From NCBI RefSeq assembly GCF_947489565.1, contig NZ_CANLEA010000010.1, positions 62,001-126,000 on the forward strand: 64,000 nucleotides of DNA, written 5' to 3'. This stretch comes from an uncultured Kordia sp. (GTDB lineage: Bacteria > Bacteroidota > Bacteroidia > Flavobacteriales > Flavobacteriaceae). Shown here one piece after another: positions 7,388 through 16,679 of the stretch. The notes beneath the pieces are model-generated. The model saw nothing but the letters and a program-made list of their open reading frames with translations. It had not been told where the DNA came from and did not search any database. Position 1 is the stretch's first letter; the number at the start of each line of letters is the position of its first letter. The position numbers and the translations under genes were made by a program.

Positions 7388-10300
7388 CTAAGCAATCGCT
7401 TCTTCTGATGCTGTATGAGTTACATCAGAAAGTATTTGAGCATCTTTTTTATAGTCTATCAATCTGCTAAAAAACCATATAAAAGGTTCTGTTTGTCCTT
7501 TGAGTTTACAACTTCCATTACATATACTAGCAAGCAATTCTTGAATATCACACGCTTGTAAAGCAGCCATGGAGACTTCAGTATCAAATACGAATGAACA
7601 AAAAGAGATATCTTCAGTAGGCAAGGTACTTGTTGTGACAGTTCCTTCTTTGATTAGCATTACAAATGGCTCAGAATCTTCCTCCACTTTTAGGGTGATT
7701 TGCAAGTCTGGAGTAGGAAGCTTTTTTGTTGCTATTGATTGTCTAAGATAATTGACAAATCTATCGCTCCAATCGTCTAAATTGAAACGTTCTGTATTGG
7801 TAGTTTCAACTTTGTTACGTTTTGATGCAAGTTCAAGATCAACTTCTTTTTCTGCTAATATAAGCGCTTCAAGTGTTTTATCGACATCGGCTTTTGTATG
7901 TGCTGCAGAGCAAATAAATCGCAAACGTCCTTTTCCACTTTCCACAATTGGATAGGTTACCGCAGATGTTTGCACACCGCGTTTATATAAACTTTGTACA
8001 ATAGCGTATAATTTATCTTTATCTTCAAAATGTGGTGTGACAATAGGTCCATCGCCAGTGCCTAAATCATATCCAGCATCTTCAAACTGTGTACGCATAT
8101 AACGCGTTGTATCCCACAATCGTTCTTGTAATGTAGCATCCGAACGAAGACGTCTTAAAGCGGTAAGCGCAGCTGCCATATCTGCGGGACTTATGGAAGC
8201 TTGAAAAATATAAGCTCTCGAAGATGATTTTAAAAGATCAACATGTTCATGATTCGCAGCGACAACTCCACCAAGACTTCCTAAAGCTTTACTCAGTGTA
8301 GTCATGATAAAATCTACTTCTTCAGTAACTCCTTGGTCTGCACAAATTCCAGCTCCATTTTCTCCATAAAAACCAAAAGAATGTGCTTCATCTACCAATA
8401 CAAGCGCATTGTATTTTTTGGCCATCCGTACAATCTCTGCAACTGGTGCTGCGCCTTCTCCCATGCTATATACGCCTTCTAGTACGACTAAAATAGTATT
8501 GTATGGAGATACTTCTGATTGCAAAACGGATTCTAAATCCGCAACATTATTATGTTTAAATGTTCGAACAGTTGCACCACAAAGACGTGCTCCATCTACT
8601 ATAGATGCATGACAAAGTTGATCAATAACAACTACATCATTTTTCCCTAAAAGTCCAGCCACAGCTCCAACATTGGCCGTATATCCCGTAGGAAACAAAC
8701 ATGCACTTGGTTTACCTACCAAATTGGCAAATTCTGTTTCAAATTCTAAATGCTGATTCGTCATTCCGGATGCTGCAGCGGAAGTTCCCATACCTGTTCC
8801 GAAGTTTTCTAAAGCACTTAGTGCATTATTCATAACCTCACGATCACGATTTAATCCTAAGTATAAATTAGTGGTCCAAATAATAGCTTCTTGTACCTCA
8901 TCATTATACGCATCGCCCACAATTCCTTTCGTGGCACTTCCCGTTTTTAAAACTTTTCCATACGGATTTCTACGATTTGTATTTACCATACGCATTACTT
9001 CTTGAACTAACTTACTCTTATCCGTCACGCTCCATGCTGTAACTTTTGCGGCTTGAAATGTAGGATGACTCGACTGAATGTGAGATTGAAAAGTTGCCAA
9101 TGAATCTAGCGTAGTATTGAATTGCTTTTTTGCGGAAACTTCATTCCCACTAACGACAGTAGCAATATAGTTTGAAAGTGTGTGTAGTGTTGGATTTTCG
9201 AAAATTACATGCGCCGATAATTTAATAGCTAATGCATTCGAAAGTCTGCTACTAAATTCCAATGTGCTTAGCGAATCTAATCCATAATTCTCAAATGATT
9301 CATCAGGTGAGATTTGAATGGAACTGGCTAAATTCAAAATTGTAACAAATTCATTTTTAACGATTTCAGAAATGTTACTTTTTAATTCTTCAGTAGATAA
9401 TTTTGTCAATTTTTGAAACTCTTTGCCTGTTGTTGATGCAGATGTACAATTATTATCATGCTGTACACTAGAAAGCTTTTTACGATCTAATTTATCATTT
9501 GGTAAAAGCGGTAATTTGTCAAGGTAATTTACAACTTGAGGAATCATATATTTTGGCAATCGTTTTGACAAATAAAGTTTTATAGAATCCTTTGTCGGTG
9601 ACATATCTTTATCCGTTACAACATATACAGCAAGTATTTTTTGTCCAATTCCTCCTTCTATCACTGAAGCTGCGGCAGCTTTAATACCTTTCATTGTTTC
9701 GAGAGTGGATTCTATTTCCTCCAATTCAATTCGAAAACCTCTTATTTTCACTTGCTGATCTACACGTCCAAGAAATTCAATGTCTCCATCTTGTAGTCTG
9801 CTACACAAATCGCCTGTTTTGTATAATCTTTTATGTGGAATGAGGTCGCTAGGTATTATTTCAACAAATCGTTCTTTTGTTTTTTCTTCATCATATAAAT
9901 ATCCACGTGCGAGTTTGCTTCCCGCAAGGTATAATTCTCCTGCTTCGCCAATCGGTAGAAGCTGTAGATTTTCATCTAAAATATAAGAGTTTGAGTTTTT
10001 TACAGACTTTCCTATAGTGACGATTTCAGTATCTTCAAAAAGTTCCTTCACCGTAGAAAATACCGTGTCTTCTGTAGGTCCATAAAAGTTGAATACGCGT
10101 GAAACTGATTTTTGGTCAAATACTTGCTTTACCAACGAACGTTTGAGTGCTTCTCCTCCAAAAATGAGTGTTTTTATGCCGCTTGGCAAATCTTCTACGG
10201 AAAGTAATGCTTGTACTGAAGACGGAACCATCACACAGGTTCTTACTTCTGCAACTGCTGGAATATGATTTAAATCTAACGCATTTTGGGCCAATATAAT

Positions 10301-10957
10301 TTTTCCGCCTAATGCTAAAGTTCCCATGATTTCCATCACAGAAGTATCAAAACATACCGATGCTGCAGCAAGCATTCCATTCAATTCTGCATCACTAAAC
10401 AATGCTCGCATCGATTGACTCATCGCAACAGCACTACGATGTTCTACAGCAACACCTTTTGGTTTTCCTGTAGAACCAGAAGTATAAATAATATACGCCA
10501 ACGCATTCGCACTGGCTTTCACTACAGCACTTTTGTGATTCCCTAAATTATCAATTTGAATTAACTCCGTTGCGTCTTTGCACAGATTGGCAGTTTGTTC
10601 AGCATCAACAATAGTGATCACCGCACGAGAATTTTTCAACATGTACTTGATTCTATCTTCAGGGTATGATGGATCTAGTGGAACATACGCACATCCTGCT
10701 TGCATCACTCCGATTAAAGCTGCAATAAGTTCCCACGATCTATTCATACAGACTCCTACTAAAGATCCGGGCAAAACGTTACGATGTTTGAGTTCTCCAG
10801 CAACTTCATCAACCTTTTCTAACAAGGTTTTATAGTCAATTCTGGTAGTTCCATCTACGATTGCTATTCGTTCTGGGGAAGCTAGCATTTGCTTTTTAAT
10901 CAATCCGCAAATAGTTGTTTCTAGGTTTTCATCAATATTTTGAATTAATTCATCCAT
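7388..10957 (-). CDS. NRPS-type adenylation / carrier protein / alpha-oxoamine synthase megasynthase with SCP2-like tail
   Basis: A 1189-residue multidomain enzyme. Adenylation domain ~20-495: phosphate loop [10 protein letters not shown] at 159-168, Asp204 in [10 protein letters not shown] (amino-acid-binding Asp), FYGPTEDT at ~291, YKTGDL at 379, [15 protein letters not shown] at ~397 and Lys489 in NDKLDRKKL. Carrier protein ~520-605 with phosphopantetheine Ser562 in YGLDSLS. Alpha-oxoamine synthase ~655-1045: [13 protein letters not shown], His783, DEAHS with Asp856 and His859, and PLP-lysine Lys890 in [10 protein letters not shown]-terminal ~110 residues (1060-1170) with GTVTTS and [11 protein letters not shown] resemble an SCP2 sterol-carrier fold. 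Expected chemistry: load an acid on the carrier, then condense it with an amino acid, losing CO2, to give an alpha-aminoketone, as in PigH-type enzymes. There are no condensation, thioesterase or reductase domains. No further biosynthetic genes flank it except possibly the class V enzyme. Confidence 0.85.
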   Translation of the reverse strand: MDELIQNIDENLETTICGLIKKQMLASPERIAIVDGTTRIDYKTLLEKVDEVAGELKHRNVLPGSLVGVCMNRSWELIAALIGVMQAGCAYVPLDPSYPEDRIKYMLKNSRAVITIVDAEQTANLCKDATELIQIDNLGNHKSAVVKASANALAYIIYTSGSTGKPKGVAVEHRSAVAMSQSMRALFSDAELNGMLAAASVCFDTSVMEIMGTLALGGKIILAQNALDLNHIPAVAEVRTCVMVPSSVQALLSVEDLPSGIKTLIFGGEALKRSLVKQVFDQKSVSRVFNFYGPTEDTVFSTVKELFEDTEIVTIGKSVKNSNSYILDENLQLLPIGEAGELYLAGSKLARGYLYDEEKTKERFVEIIPSDLIPHKRLYKTGDLCSRLQDGDIEFLGRVDQQVKIRGFRIELEEIESTLETMKGIKAAAASVIEGGIGQKILAVYVVTDKDMSPTKDSIKLYLSKRLPKYMIPQVVNYLDKLPLLPNDKLDRKKLSSVQHDNNCTSASTTGKEFQKLTKLSTEELKSNISEIVKNEFVTILNLASSIQISPDESFENYGLDSLSTLEFSSRLSNALAIKLSAHVIFENPTLHTLSNYIATVVSGNEVSAKKQFNTTLDSLATFQSHIQSSHPTFQAAKVTAWSVTDKSKLVQEVMRMVNTNRRNPYGKVLKTGSATKGIVGDAYNDEVQEAIIWTTNLYLGLNRDREVMNNALSALENFGTGMGTSAAASGMTNQHLEFETEFANLVGKPSACLFPTGYTANVGAVAGLLGKNDVVVIDQLCHASIVDGARLCGATVRTFKHNNVADLESVLQSEVSPYNTILVVLEGVYSMGEGAAPVAEIVRMAKKYNALVLVDEAHSFGFYGENGAGICADQGVTEEVDFIMTTLSKALGSLGGVVAANHEHVDLLKSSSRAYIFQASISPADMAAALTALRRLRSDATLQERLWDTTRYMRTQFEDAGYDLGTGDGPIVTPHFEDKDKLYAIVQSLYKRGVQTSAVTYPIVESGKGRLRFICSAAHTKADVDKTLEALILAEKEVDLELASKRNKVETTNTERFNLDDWSDRFVNYLRQSIATKKLPTPDLQITLKVEEDSEPFVMLIKEGTVTTSTLPTEDISFCSFVFDTEVSMAALQACDIQELLASICNGSCKLKGQTEPFIWFFSRLIDYKKDAQILSDVTHTASEEAIA

Positions 10958-11220
10958 ATCATCTTTCTTTATAATTAAGTTGTTTTTTAAAAGTCAGATG
11001 GATTGTAGGGAAGTCCAATTATTACTTAGCGATTGTCTAACCAATAATTATAAAATTTTATCTATTATTTTTTAGTGGTATGAATACAGTAATTACTTCG
11101 GTTGTTACTAAAATTATGACATAATTATTCCAATTCAAAATAATACCTATGAAACTATAAAAGATCTCGTCAAGAAGAATTTAAAGCAGTATAACAATCT
11201 TTGTAAAAACACGTTGTTAT

Positions 11221-12216
11221 ATGTATATGAGAATTTTAATTCCTTTACTATTTATTGTCTTTTTATCTGCTTGTTCAGAGCAAAAAAGCACATCATACAA
11301 ACCCAAAGTATTTACTAAGGTTGATAACATTTCATCGCTTCCAGAGTTACGTCAATTTGTAAAAAGTGTAGATTCAAGTTTGCAAAAATTCATAACAAAA
11401 TCGCCTAAGTTTTATGGTATGAATAGTAGAAATCTTGTTGCTACATTAAAGCATCGATTGGATTCTATGTTTCCCAATTTCACCTTTATCAAAGAAGATT
11501 TTGACGGCAATGGATATACCGATTTGGTCGTGACTGGAGAGTATTATGAAAATGAATTGCTAGTATTGGCAATTATGAATGATGGAAAAGAAAAATATAC
11601 TGCAATTCCTTTAAATTTAAGATATCATGATGATTTCCCAACCTATCCAAAATTGGTTTACAAAGATCAAATTCCAGTAATTGAACTCTATTCTAGTCAT
11701 GCTTTTGCGGAACGTTCAGAGAATGGCATTTCCAAAACGACACTCAGGTATAAATTTGGAACCTTTATCGATTATGTAAAACCTTCAAAAGCGTATGAAA
11801 TTGCTAATATAGAATTTAGAACACATGGTTGCCATGGATATTGTCCCGTTTATGAATTAATTTTAAATGAAAATTCAACTTCAACTTTTAAGGCTAAATA
11901 TCACAATTTCGGCAAAGAACGTATTGCCGATATAAAAAACGAAGAAGGAGAATTTGAAACCATCATTCGGAAGGAAGATTATATGGAACTATGCAATATC
12001 ATAAGCTATTTGCAAATAAAGAATTATTACGATGATTATTTTTCTGGTAGCATGCATTCGGCATCTGCTACTTTGAAAGTGCATTTTAAAGATGGAACTA
12101 CAAAAACGATAGAAGATGATGGAATGGCTGCAACGAACGGTTTAGTATACCTTTACAATAAACTATCTGCCATACGGTTTAATCAAGATTGGAAAGAAAT
12201 TGATACTGTAAACTAG
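11221..12216 (+). CDS. Lipoprotein with C-terminal DUF6438 domain
   Basis: A 331-residue lipoprotein: hydrophobic signal then the lipobox LSAC, so Cys is lipidated after ~17 residues. The middle (about 60-200) is a mixed alpha/beta region with a DFDGNGYTDLVV segment that resembles an FG-GAP or calcium-loop element. The C-terminal ~130 residues match DUF6438: the signature HGCHGYCPVYELIL, a FKAKYHNFGKE strand, and a final KVHFKDGTTKTIEDDG block. Function is unknown; it probably faces the periplasm. Two start codons are possible, 11221 or ATG at 11227; the second sits closer to the signal peptide core. It ends overlapping the convergent pcm gene by 4 bases. Confidence 0.7.
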   Translation: MYMRILIPLLFIVFLSACSEQKSTSYKPKVFTKVDNISSLPELRQFVKSVDSSLQKFITKSPKFYGMNSRNLVATLKHRLDSMFPNFTFIKEDFDGNGYTDLVVTGEYYENELLVLAIMNDGKEKYTAIPLNLRYHDDFPTYPKLVYKDQIPVIELYSSHAFAERSENGISKTTLRYKFGTFIDYVKPSKAYEIANIEFRTHGCHGYCPVYELILNENSTSTFKAKYHNFGKERIADIKNEEGEFETIIRKEDYMELCNIISYLQIKNYYDDYFSGSMHSASATLKVHFKDGTTKTIEDDGMAATNGLVYLYNKLSAIRFNQDWKEIDTVN

Positions 12217-12860
12217 TTCTTATCTTCCAACATAGGCACAAAACGAAACTCTCCAAATTCTTTTTTAGAAAATTCTTTTTCAGAAATTCTAATGAATAGC
12301 GTCATGATTTGTGCTTTATTATTTTCTCCCACAGGAATGACGAGCTTTCCTCCTACTTTTAATTGTGCTAATAAAGGTTTTGGCACATACGGCGCGCCTG
12401 CGGTAACCACAATTCCGTCAAAAGGTGCTTGTTCTGGTAAGCCTTTGTAACCATCGCCAAAAATGAGTTTTTTTGGTCTATATCCTAACTTTGGTAAGAA
12501 TAGACTCGTACGCTTAAACAATTCTTTTTGACGCTCAATACTGTATACTTTGGCTCCTAATTCGAGTAACATCGCTGTTTGATAGCCACTTCCTGTCCCG
12601 ATTTCTAAAATTTTCGCTCCTTTTTCTATGGCGAGCAATTGTGTTTGAAACGCTACGGTATACGGTTGAGAAATGGTTTGATCGGCGCCAATAGGAAACG
12701 CTTTGTCTTGGTACGCGTGTGCTTCAAAACTCGAATCCATAAACAAATGACGTGGAATATTTCGAATTCCATCCAATACTTTTTCATCAGTAATTCCCTT
12801 GTTAGCAACTACTTGCGCTAACTGGTTTCGCATTCCTTTATGTTTAAACGAGTCTTTCAT
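12213..12860 (-). CDS. pcm: Protein-L-isoaspartate O-methyltransferase
   Basis: A SAM-dependent methyltransferase that marks isoaspartyl residues in damaged proteins for repair. Landmarks: the substrate-side motif IGADQTISQPYTVAFQ, the SAM loop ILEIGTGSGYQTA, FGDGYKGLPEQAPFDGIVVTAG and GGKLVIPVG. I place the start at the ATG ending at 12860 (MKDSFKHKGMRNQLAQ), giving 216 residues, the normal family length; the open frame runs on to 12941, but those extra residues are hydrophobic and not family-like. It is a single gene, convergent with the DUF6438 lipoprotein and divergent from the oxidoreductase gene. Confidence 0.93.
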   Translation of the reverse strand: MKDSFKHKGMRNQLAQVVANKGITDEKVLDGIRNIPRHLFMDSSFEAHAYQDKAFPIGADQTISQPYTVAFQTQLLAIEKGAKILEIGTGSGYQTAMLLELGAKVYSIERQKELFKRTSLFLPKLGYRPKKLIFGDGYKGLPEQAPFDGIVVTAGAPYVPKPLLAQLKVGGKLVIPVGENNKAQIMTLFIRISEKEFSKKEFGEFRFVPMLEDKN

Positions 12861-13038
12861 CTGTTCGCAAAAATAACAGTATTTTTTATCTAACAACACA
12901 AATAATTCATTAAAAATACAAGTTATTGAGTACGAATGCATTTCAACTTACATTCCGCATTCAAACAAAAAAAATAAAAAATAATAGGTTTCCAAGAGAA
13001 TTGTTTGTTATAAATCTAAGCGTTTTAGAAAAATAAAT

Positions 13039-13046
13039 TATTTTTG
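13039..13046 (+). promoter_or_regulatory. Putative -7 promoter element
   Basis: TATTTTTG fully matches TAnnTTTG and lies 17 bases before the ATG at 13064. No TTG sits at the right distance for a -33 box. It overlaps the GTG at 13046, which argues that the oxidoreductase starts at the ATG. Confidence 0.4.
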
Positions 13047-13063
13047 TGCAAAACACTTTTTTT

Positions 13064-14029
13064 ATGCTAAAAGCTGGAGTTTTAGGTGCTGGACACTTAG
13101 GAAAAATTCATCTTCGTTTATTACAACAATCTTCCAAATACGAACTAGTCGGTTTTTATGATGCAAATCCTGAATATGCAAAGGAAATAGCGGCTGAATT
13201 TGGATACACATATTTTGATACGATTGATGCATTGATTGATGCGGTAGATGTAATAGATATTGTAACTCCAACACTTTCTCATCACGAGTGTGCAAAAAAA
13301 GCAATTACCAAAGGAAAGCACGTTTTTATAGAAAAACCAATTACCAATACTGTTGCAGAAGCTGAAGAGTTAATTGCTTTATCTAAGGAATACAATGTAA
13401 AAGGACAAGTAGGACATGTAGAACGTTTCAATCCTGCATTTACGGCGGTGAAAGATAAAATTAACTCGCCAATGTTTATTGAAACACATCGTTTGGCTGA
13501 GTTCAATCCGCGTGGTACAGATGTTCCTGTGGTTTTAGATTTAATGATTCACGATATTGATGCTATTTTAAGTGTGGTAAAATCTAAAGTTGTACAAATT
13601 AATGCGAGCGGTGTTTCTGTCATTAGCAATTCGCCTGATATTGCCAATGCGCGTTTGGAATTTGAAAATGGCTGTGTTGCCAATCTGACGTCAAGTCGTA
13701 TTTCCATGAAAAACATGCGTAAAAGTCGTTTCTTTCAGCGTGATGCTTACATTTCAGTAGATTTCTTGGAGAAAAAAGTGGAAGTGGTAAAAATGAAAGA
13801 TGCGCCTAAAGTAGCAGACGAATACGCTATGATTCTTCAAAATGCAGAAGGCGTAAAAAAACAAATCTATTTTGAAAATCCTGACATTGATCAAAACAAT
13901 GCTATCCTAGATGAATTGGAAACGTTTGCAGATGCCATCAACAATGATACAACACCAATTGTTTCCTTAGAGCAAGGAACAGAAGCTTTACGTGTTGCGA
14001 TTCAAATCATAGAAAAATTCAATAAATAA
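13064..14029 (+). CDS. Gfo/Idh/MocA family oxidoreductase
   Basis: A 321-residue NAD(P)-dependent dehydrogenase. The N-terminal Rossmann fold opens with AGVLGAGHLGKIHL; the family signature EKP is in VFIEKPITNT; and the second domain has the usual active-site block around VGHVERFNPAF and DLMIHDIDAIL, with the HDID His near the sugar-binding site. Likely substrates are sugars or other polyols; nothing here narrows it. I use the ATG at 13064 rather than the GTG at 13046, because the latter lies in a -7 promoter match and the Rossmann fold begins right after the ATG. The secreted protein gene at 14037 follows 7 bases later, so they may be co-transcribed. Confidence 0.88.
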   Translation: MLKAGVLGAGHLGKIHLRLLQQSSKYELVGFYDANPEYAKEIAAEFGYTYFDTIDALIDAVDVIDIVTPTLSHHECAKKAITKGKHVFIEKPITNTVAEAEELIALSKEYNVKGQVGHVERFNPAFTAVKDKINSPMFIETHRLAEFNPRGTDVPVVLDLMIHDIDAILSVVKSKVVQINASGVSVISNSPDIANARLEFENGCVANLTSSRISMKNMRKSRFFQRDAYISVDFLEKKVEVVKMKDAPKVADEYAMILQNAEGVKKQIYFENPDIDQNNAILDELETFADAINNDTTPIVSLEQGTEALRVAIQIIEKFNK

Positions 14030-14036
14030 TTTTCAA

Positions 14037-14729
14037 ATGAACATACTAAAACAAACACTCTTGTGCATTTGTCTGTTTACGATAACGTTTGCGTTTTCAC
14101 AAGAAGAAGAAATAATTCCTGCCAAGAATATAGATTTATCAGCATTTATAAAGGATGCTCAAATCATGAGTAAGGAAAAAGATGCCTTTAAAATGGTTTG
14201 GTGGATTCCGTCAAAATATTGGAGATTATCTTTAGAAGACAGCAATATTGTTGATAGTGATCGTGCATATATTGATGAAATGATTGATTCTTTTGGAAAA
14301 TTCACTTTAGTATGTATTATCAACACTGAAATTAATGCATATGGTAGTTTGGATAAGAAAGAATCTACCGTACGAATCAAAGATCAAAAAGGAACTATTT
14401 ATAAACCTTTAGACGATAGTCTTGTTCCTGAAGATTTTAAAATGACATTATCCATCATGAAACCTATGATTTCTCAAATGTTAGGACAATTTGGAGAGCA
14501 ATTAGAATTTCATGTCTTCCCCAAAAAAGCAAAAGACGGAACACTGATCGCGAATCCGTTAAGCAAAGGGAAATTTACAGTACTATTGAACAAAAAAGAA
14601 TTTGATTTCATGCTTCCACTAAGTTCGATGGTTGAAAAAAAAGTATGTCCAGAAGATGATAAATTATTCAACGGGACTTGGAATTTTTGTCCTATACATG
14701 GTAAAAAACTAAAATTACAGACTAAATAA
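14037..14729 (+). CDS. Exported protein of unknown function with C-terminal Cys/His cluster
   Basis: A 230-residue protein I do not recognise. Residues 1-21 are a signal peptide (ending FAFSQ). The body is a mixed fold with an ALSTI-free, lysine-rich character; near the C terminus there is CPEDDKLFNGTWNFCPIHGKKL, where a Cys pair and a CPxHG unit could bind zinc or make a disulfide. This resembles the bacterial habit of ending a periplasmic domain in a small ribbon. It sits 7 bases after the oxidoreductase and 10 before the 3-hydroxybutyryl-CoA dehydrogenase, so it is inside an operon-like run, but no shared role is clear. Confidence 0.6.
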   Translation: MNILKQTLLCICLFTITFAFSQEEEIIPAKNIDLSAFIKDAQIMSKEKDAFKMVWWIPSKYWRLSLEDSNIVDSDRAYIDEMIDSFGKFTLVCIINTEINAYGSLDKKESTVRIKDQKGTIYKPLDDSLVPEDFKMTLSIMKPMISQMLGQFGEQLEFHVFPKKAKDGTLIANPLSKGKFTVLLNKKEFDFMLPLSSMVEKKVCPEDDKLFNGTWNFCPIHGKKLKLQTK

Positions 14730-14739
14730 ACTATATAAT

Positions 14740-15627
14740 ATGAAAAATGTAGCTGTCATCGGAGCAGGAACAATGGGCAATGGAATTGCACACACTTTTG
14801 CTCAATTTGGCTTTAAAGTTCAACTAATAGATATCTCTCAAACTTCACTCGATAAAGGAATTGCAACCATTACGAAAAACTTAGATCGTATGGTTTCTAA
14901 AGAACGTATTTCTGAAGAAGACAAGCAAAATACCTTAAGCAATATTACCACTTTTACCGATTTGAAAGAAGGTGTTGAGTATGCTGGTTTAGTCGTAGAA
15001 GCTGCTACTGAAAATGTAGATTTAAAATTGAAAATATTTAGAGATTTAGACGAATTATGCTCAGAAGATACCATTTTGGCAACCAATACGTCTTCCATTT
15101 CTATTACACAAATTGCGGCGGTAACTTCGCGTCCGGAAATGGTGATTGGAATGCACTTTATGAATCCTGTACCAATTATGAAGTTGGTAGAAATTATTCG
15201 TGGGTACAATACTTCTGATGAAGTAACAAACACTATCATGGAACTTTCTAAGCAATTGAATAAAGTGCCAACGGAAGTAAATGATTATCCAGGATTTGTA
15301 GCCAACAGAATTTTAATGCCAATGATCAACGAATCTATTGAAACGTTGTATAATGGTGTTGCAGGTGTTACAGAGATTGATACGGTAATGAAATTAGGAA
15401 TGGCACATCCAATGGGACCATTACAATTGGCAGATTTCATCGGACTAGATGTGTGTTTGTCTATATTGAATGTAATGTATGAAGGATTCAAAAATCCAAA
15501 ATACGCGCCGTGTCCACTATTAGTAAATATGGTAATGGCAGGAAAATTGGGTGTAAAATCTGGAGAAGGATTTTACGATTATGCAGAAAGTAGAAAAGCG
15601 GAAAAAGTCGCAAAAATGTTTAGCTAA
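14740..15627 (+). CDS. 3-hydroxybutyryl-CoA dehydrogenase
   Basis: A 295-residue NAD-dependent 3-hydroxyacyl-CoA dehydrogenase of the short stand-alone type (Hbd/PaaH/FadB2-like). Seen: Rossmann motif GAGTMGNGIAHTFA, ATNTSSIS with the substrate serine, catalytic His139 in GMHFMNPVP, and the second-domain start NDYPGFVANRILMPMINE. It interconverts acetoacetyl-CoA and 3-hydroxybutyryl-CoA, in butyrate/ketone metabolism, beta-oxidation or phenylacetate breakdown; the context does not choose. Its stop codon overlaps the next gene's ATG by one base, pointing to translational coupling. Confidence 0.92.
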   Translation: MKNVAVIGAGTMGNGIAHTFAQFGFKVQLIDISQTSLDKGIATITKNLDRMVSKERISEEDKQNTLSNITTFTDLKEGVEYAGLVVEAATENVDLKLKIFRDLDELCSEDTILATNTSSISITQIAAVTSRPEMVIGMHFMNPVPIMKLVEIIRGYNTSDEVTNTIMELSKQLNKVPTEVNDYPGFVANRILMPMINESIETLYNGVAGVTEIDTVMKLGMAHPMGPLQLADFIGLDVCLSILNVMYEGFKNPKYAPCPLLVNMVMAGKLGVKSGEGFYDYAESRKAEKVAKMFS

Positions 15628-16067
15628 TGATCGATACCAAAACGTATCAACTAACGAGTAAAAAGTATCGAAATATCTTCTTTTTTATTTTTGGAAGAAG
15701 TTTGCTACAACTCTTACCATTTTTAATTGTGTGGACGCTATTATTAGGTTGGCAACTCGGTCGTTTGATTGCATTGTACAGTTTGATTGTACTAATTGTT
15801 GCAGGTTTTAGTTTTCTCATTTTAACGTTTGTTAAAAACTTAGAACCGTTTTTTTCGGATACACAAGTGCAATTTGATGAAGATACTTTACAAATTACAA
15901 GCAATGGCAAAAGTGCTTCTTGGAAAATGGGCGAACTCAAAAATGTAATCATCAAAGAGGATTATTGGCTTATCTATGTTACCAAAACAAAGTATGCATA
16001 TGTTCCACATAATATATTTTACTCGGAAGACGATTTTAAAAAATTCAAAACTTATATAAACGCTTGA
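15627..16067 (+). CDS. Small two-helix membrane protein, YcxB-like domain
   Basis: A 146-residue inner-membrane protein. Two hydrophobic helices lie at about 29-50 and 52-72, followed by a soluble ~70-residue domain with a TLQITSNGKSASWKM strand pair, then DYWLIYVTKTKYAYVPHNIFYSE. This order (two helices then a PH-like beta domain with Tyr-Val-Pro) fits the YcxB-like family of unknown function. Start overlaps the dehydrogenase stop by 1 base and its own stop overlaps the next start by 4 bases, so it is in a tightly coupled operon. Confidence 0.65.
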   Translation: MIDTKTYQLTSKKYRNIFFFIFGRSLLQLLPFLIVWTLLLGWQLGRLIALYSLIVLIVAGFSFLILTFVKNLEPFFSDTQVQFDEDTLQITSNGKSASWKMGELKNVIIKEDYWLIYVTKTKYAYVPHNIFYSEDDFKKFKTYINA

Positions 16068-16678
16068 AACAACTCTTAGTTATACTATGTTTGTGTTTGC
16101 TTTGTTGTAAACAAACGGAGCAAAAAAGCGTGTCTAAAAACCAAATCAAAAAGACAAATGTATCGCAAGATCCGTTTGTCTTTTTTGATACTTTATTTAA
16201 AAAAAATCCAACGTATATCGCCAAAGGTTTTGACTTTCCTGTGGGAAAACCAGATGCAAAAGGCTATTACAATGCACAAAAATTTACGGTAAACGATCAT
16301 TTAGGTGACGATTGGAACGGAACTGGTGGCGGAAACACCGATTTAGGCGATCCTATTTATGCCATTGGAAATGGATATGTAAAATTTGCTGAAGACTATG
16401 GTGGCGGTTGGGGAAATGTCATTCGCATCGTTCACAAATACAAAGGCAACTATTACGAATCCTTATATGCACATTGCGATAAAATTTCTGTAAAAAAAGG
16501 TAGCTTTGTAACCAAAGGAATGCAAATTGGCACTATTGGCAATGCTGATGGCGCTTATTATGCACATTTACATTTAGAAATTCGCGACGCCATTTTTATG
16601 GAAATCGGTGGCGGATATAGTAAGAATACAAAAGGATTTTTAGATCCTACGAAATTTATCAAATCAAACAGAGAATAA
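16064..16678 (+). CDS. M23-family metallopeptidase lipoprotein
   Basis: A 204-residue lipoprotein with a TTG start that overlaps the upstream stop by 4 bases. The signal segment ends in LCLLCC, giving lipidation at Cys14 or Cys15. The peptidase M23 (LytM/lysostaphin-type) core has every metal and catalytic residue: His79 and Asp83 in NDHLGDDW, His137 in YAHCDK, and His168 with His170 in AHLHLEIR. It probably cuts peptide bridges of peptidoglycan from the periplasmic face. The intact catalytic set separates it from inactive EnvC/NlpD-like activators. Confidence 0.85.
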   Translation: MKQLLVILCLCLLCCKQTEQKSVSKNQIKKTNVSQDPFVFFDTLFKKNPTYIAKGFDFPVGKPDAKGYYNAQKFTVNDHLGDDWNGTGGGNTDLGDPIYAIGNGYVKFAEDYGGGWGNVIRIVHKYKGNYYESLYAHCDKISVKKGSFVTKGMQIGTIGNADGAYYAHLHLEIRDAIFMEIGGGYSKNTKGFLDPTKFIKSNRE

Positions 16679-16679
16679 C

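Noticed and set aside
7179-7391. Small plus-strand frame at the end of the class V enzyme gene
   Set aside because: Overlaps the end of a supported gene and shows no motif, start signal or family resemblance.
7388-10957. A full NRPS with condensation and thioesterase domains
   Set aside because: No HHxxxDG condensation motif or thioesterase GxSxG region is present; release is best explained by the alpha-oxoamine synthase.
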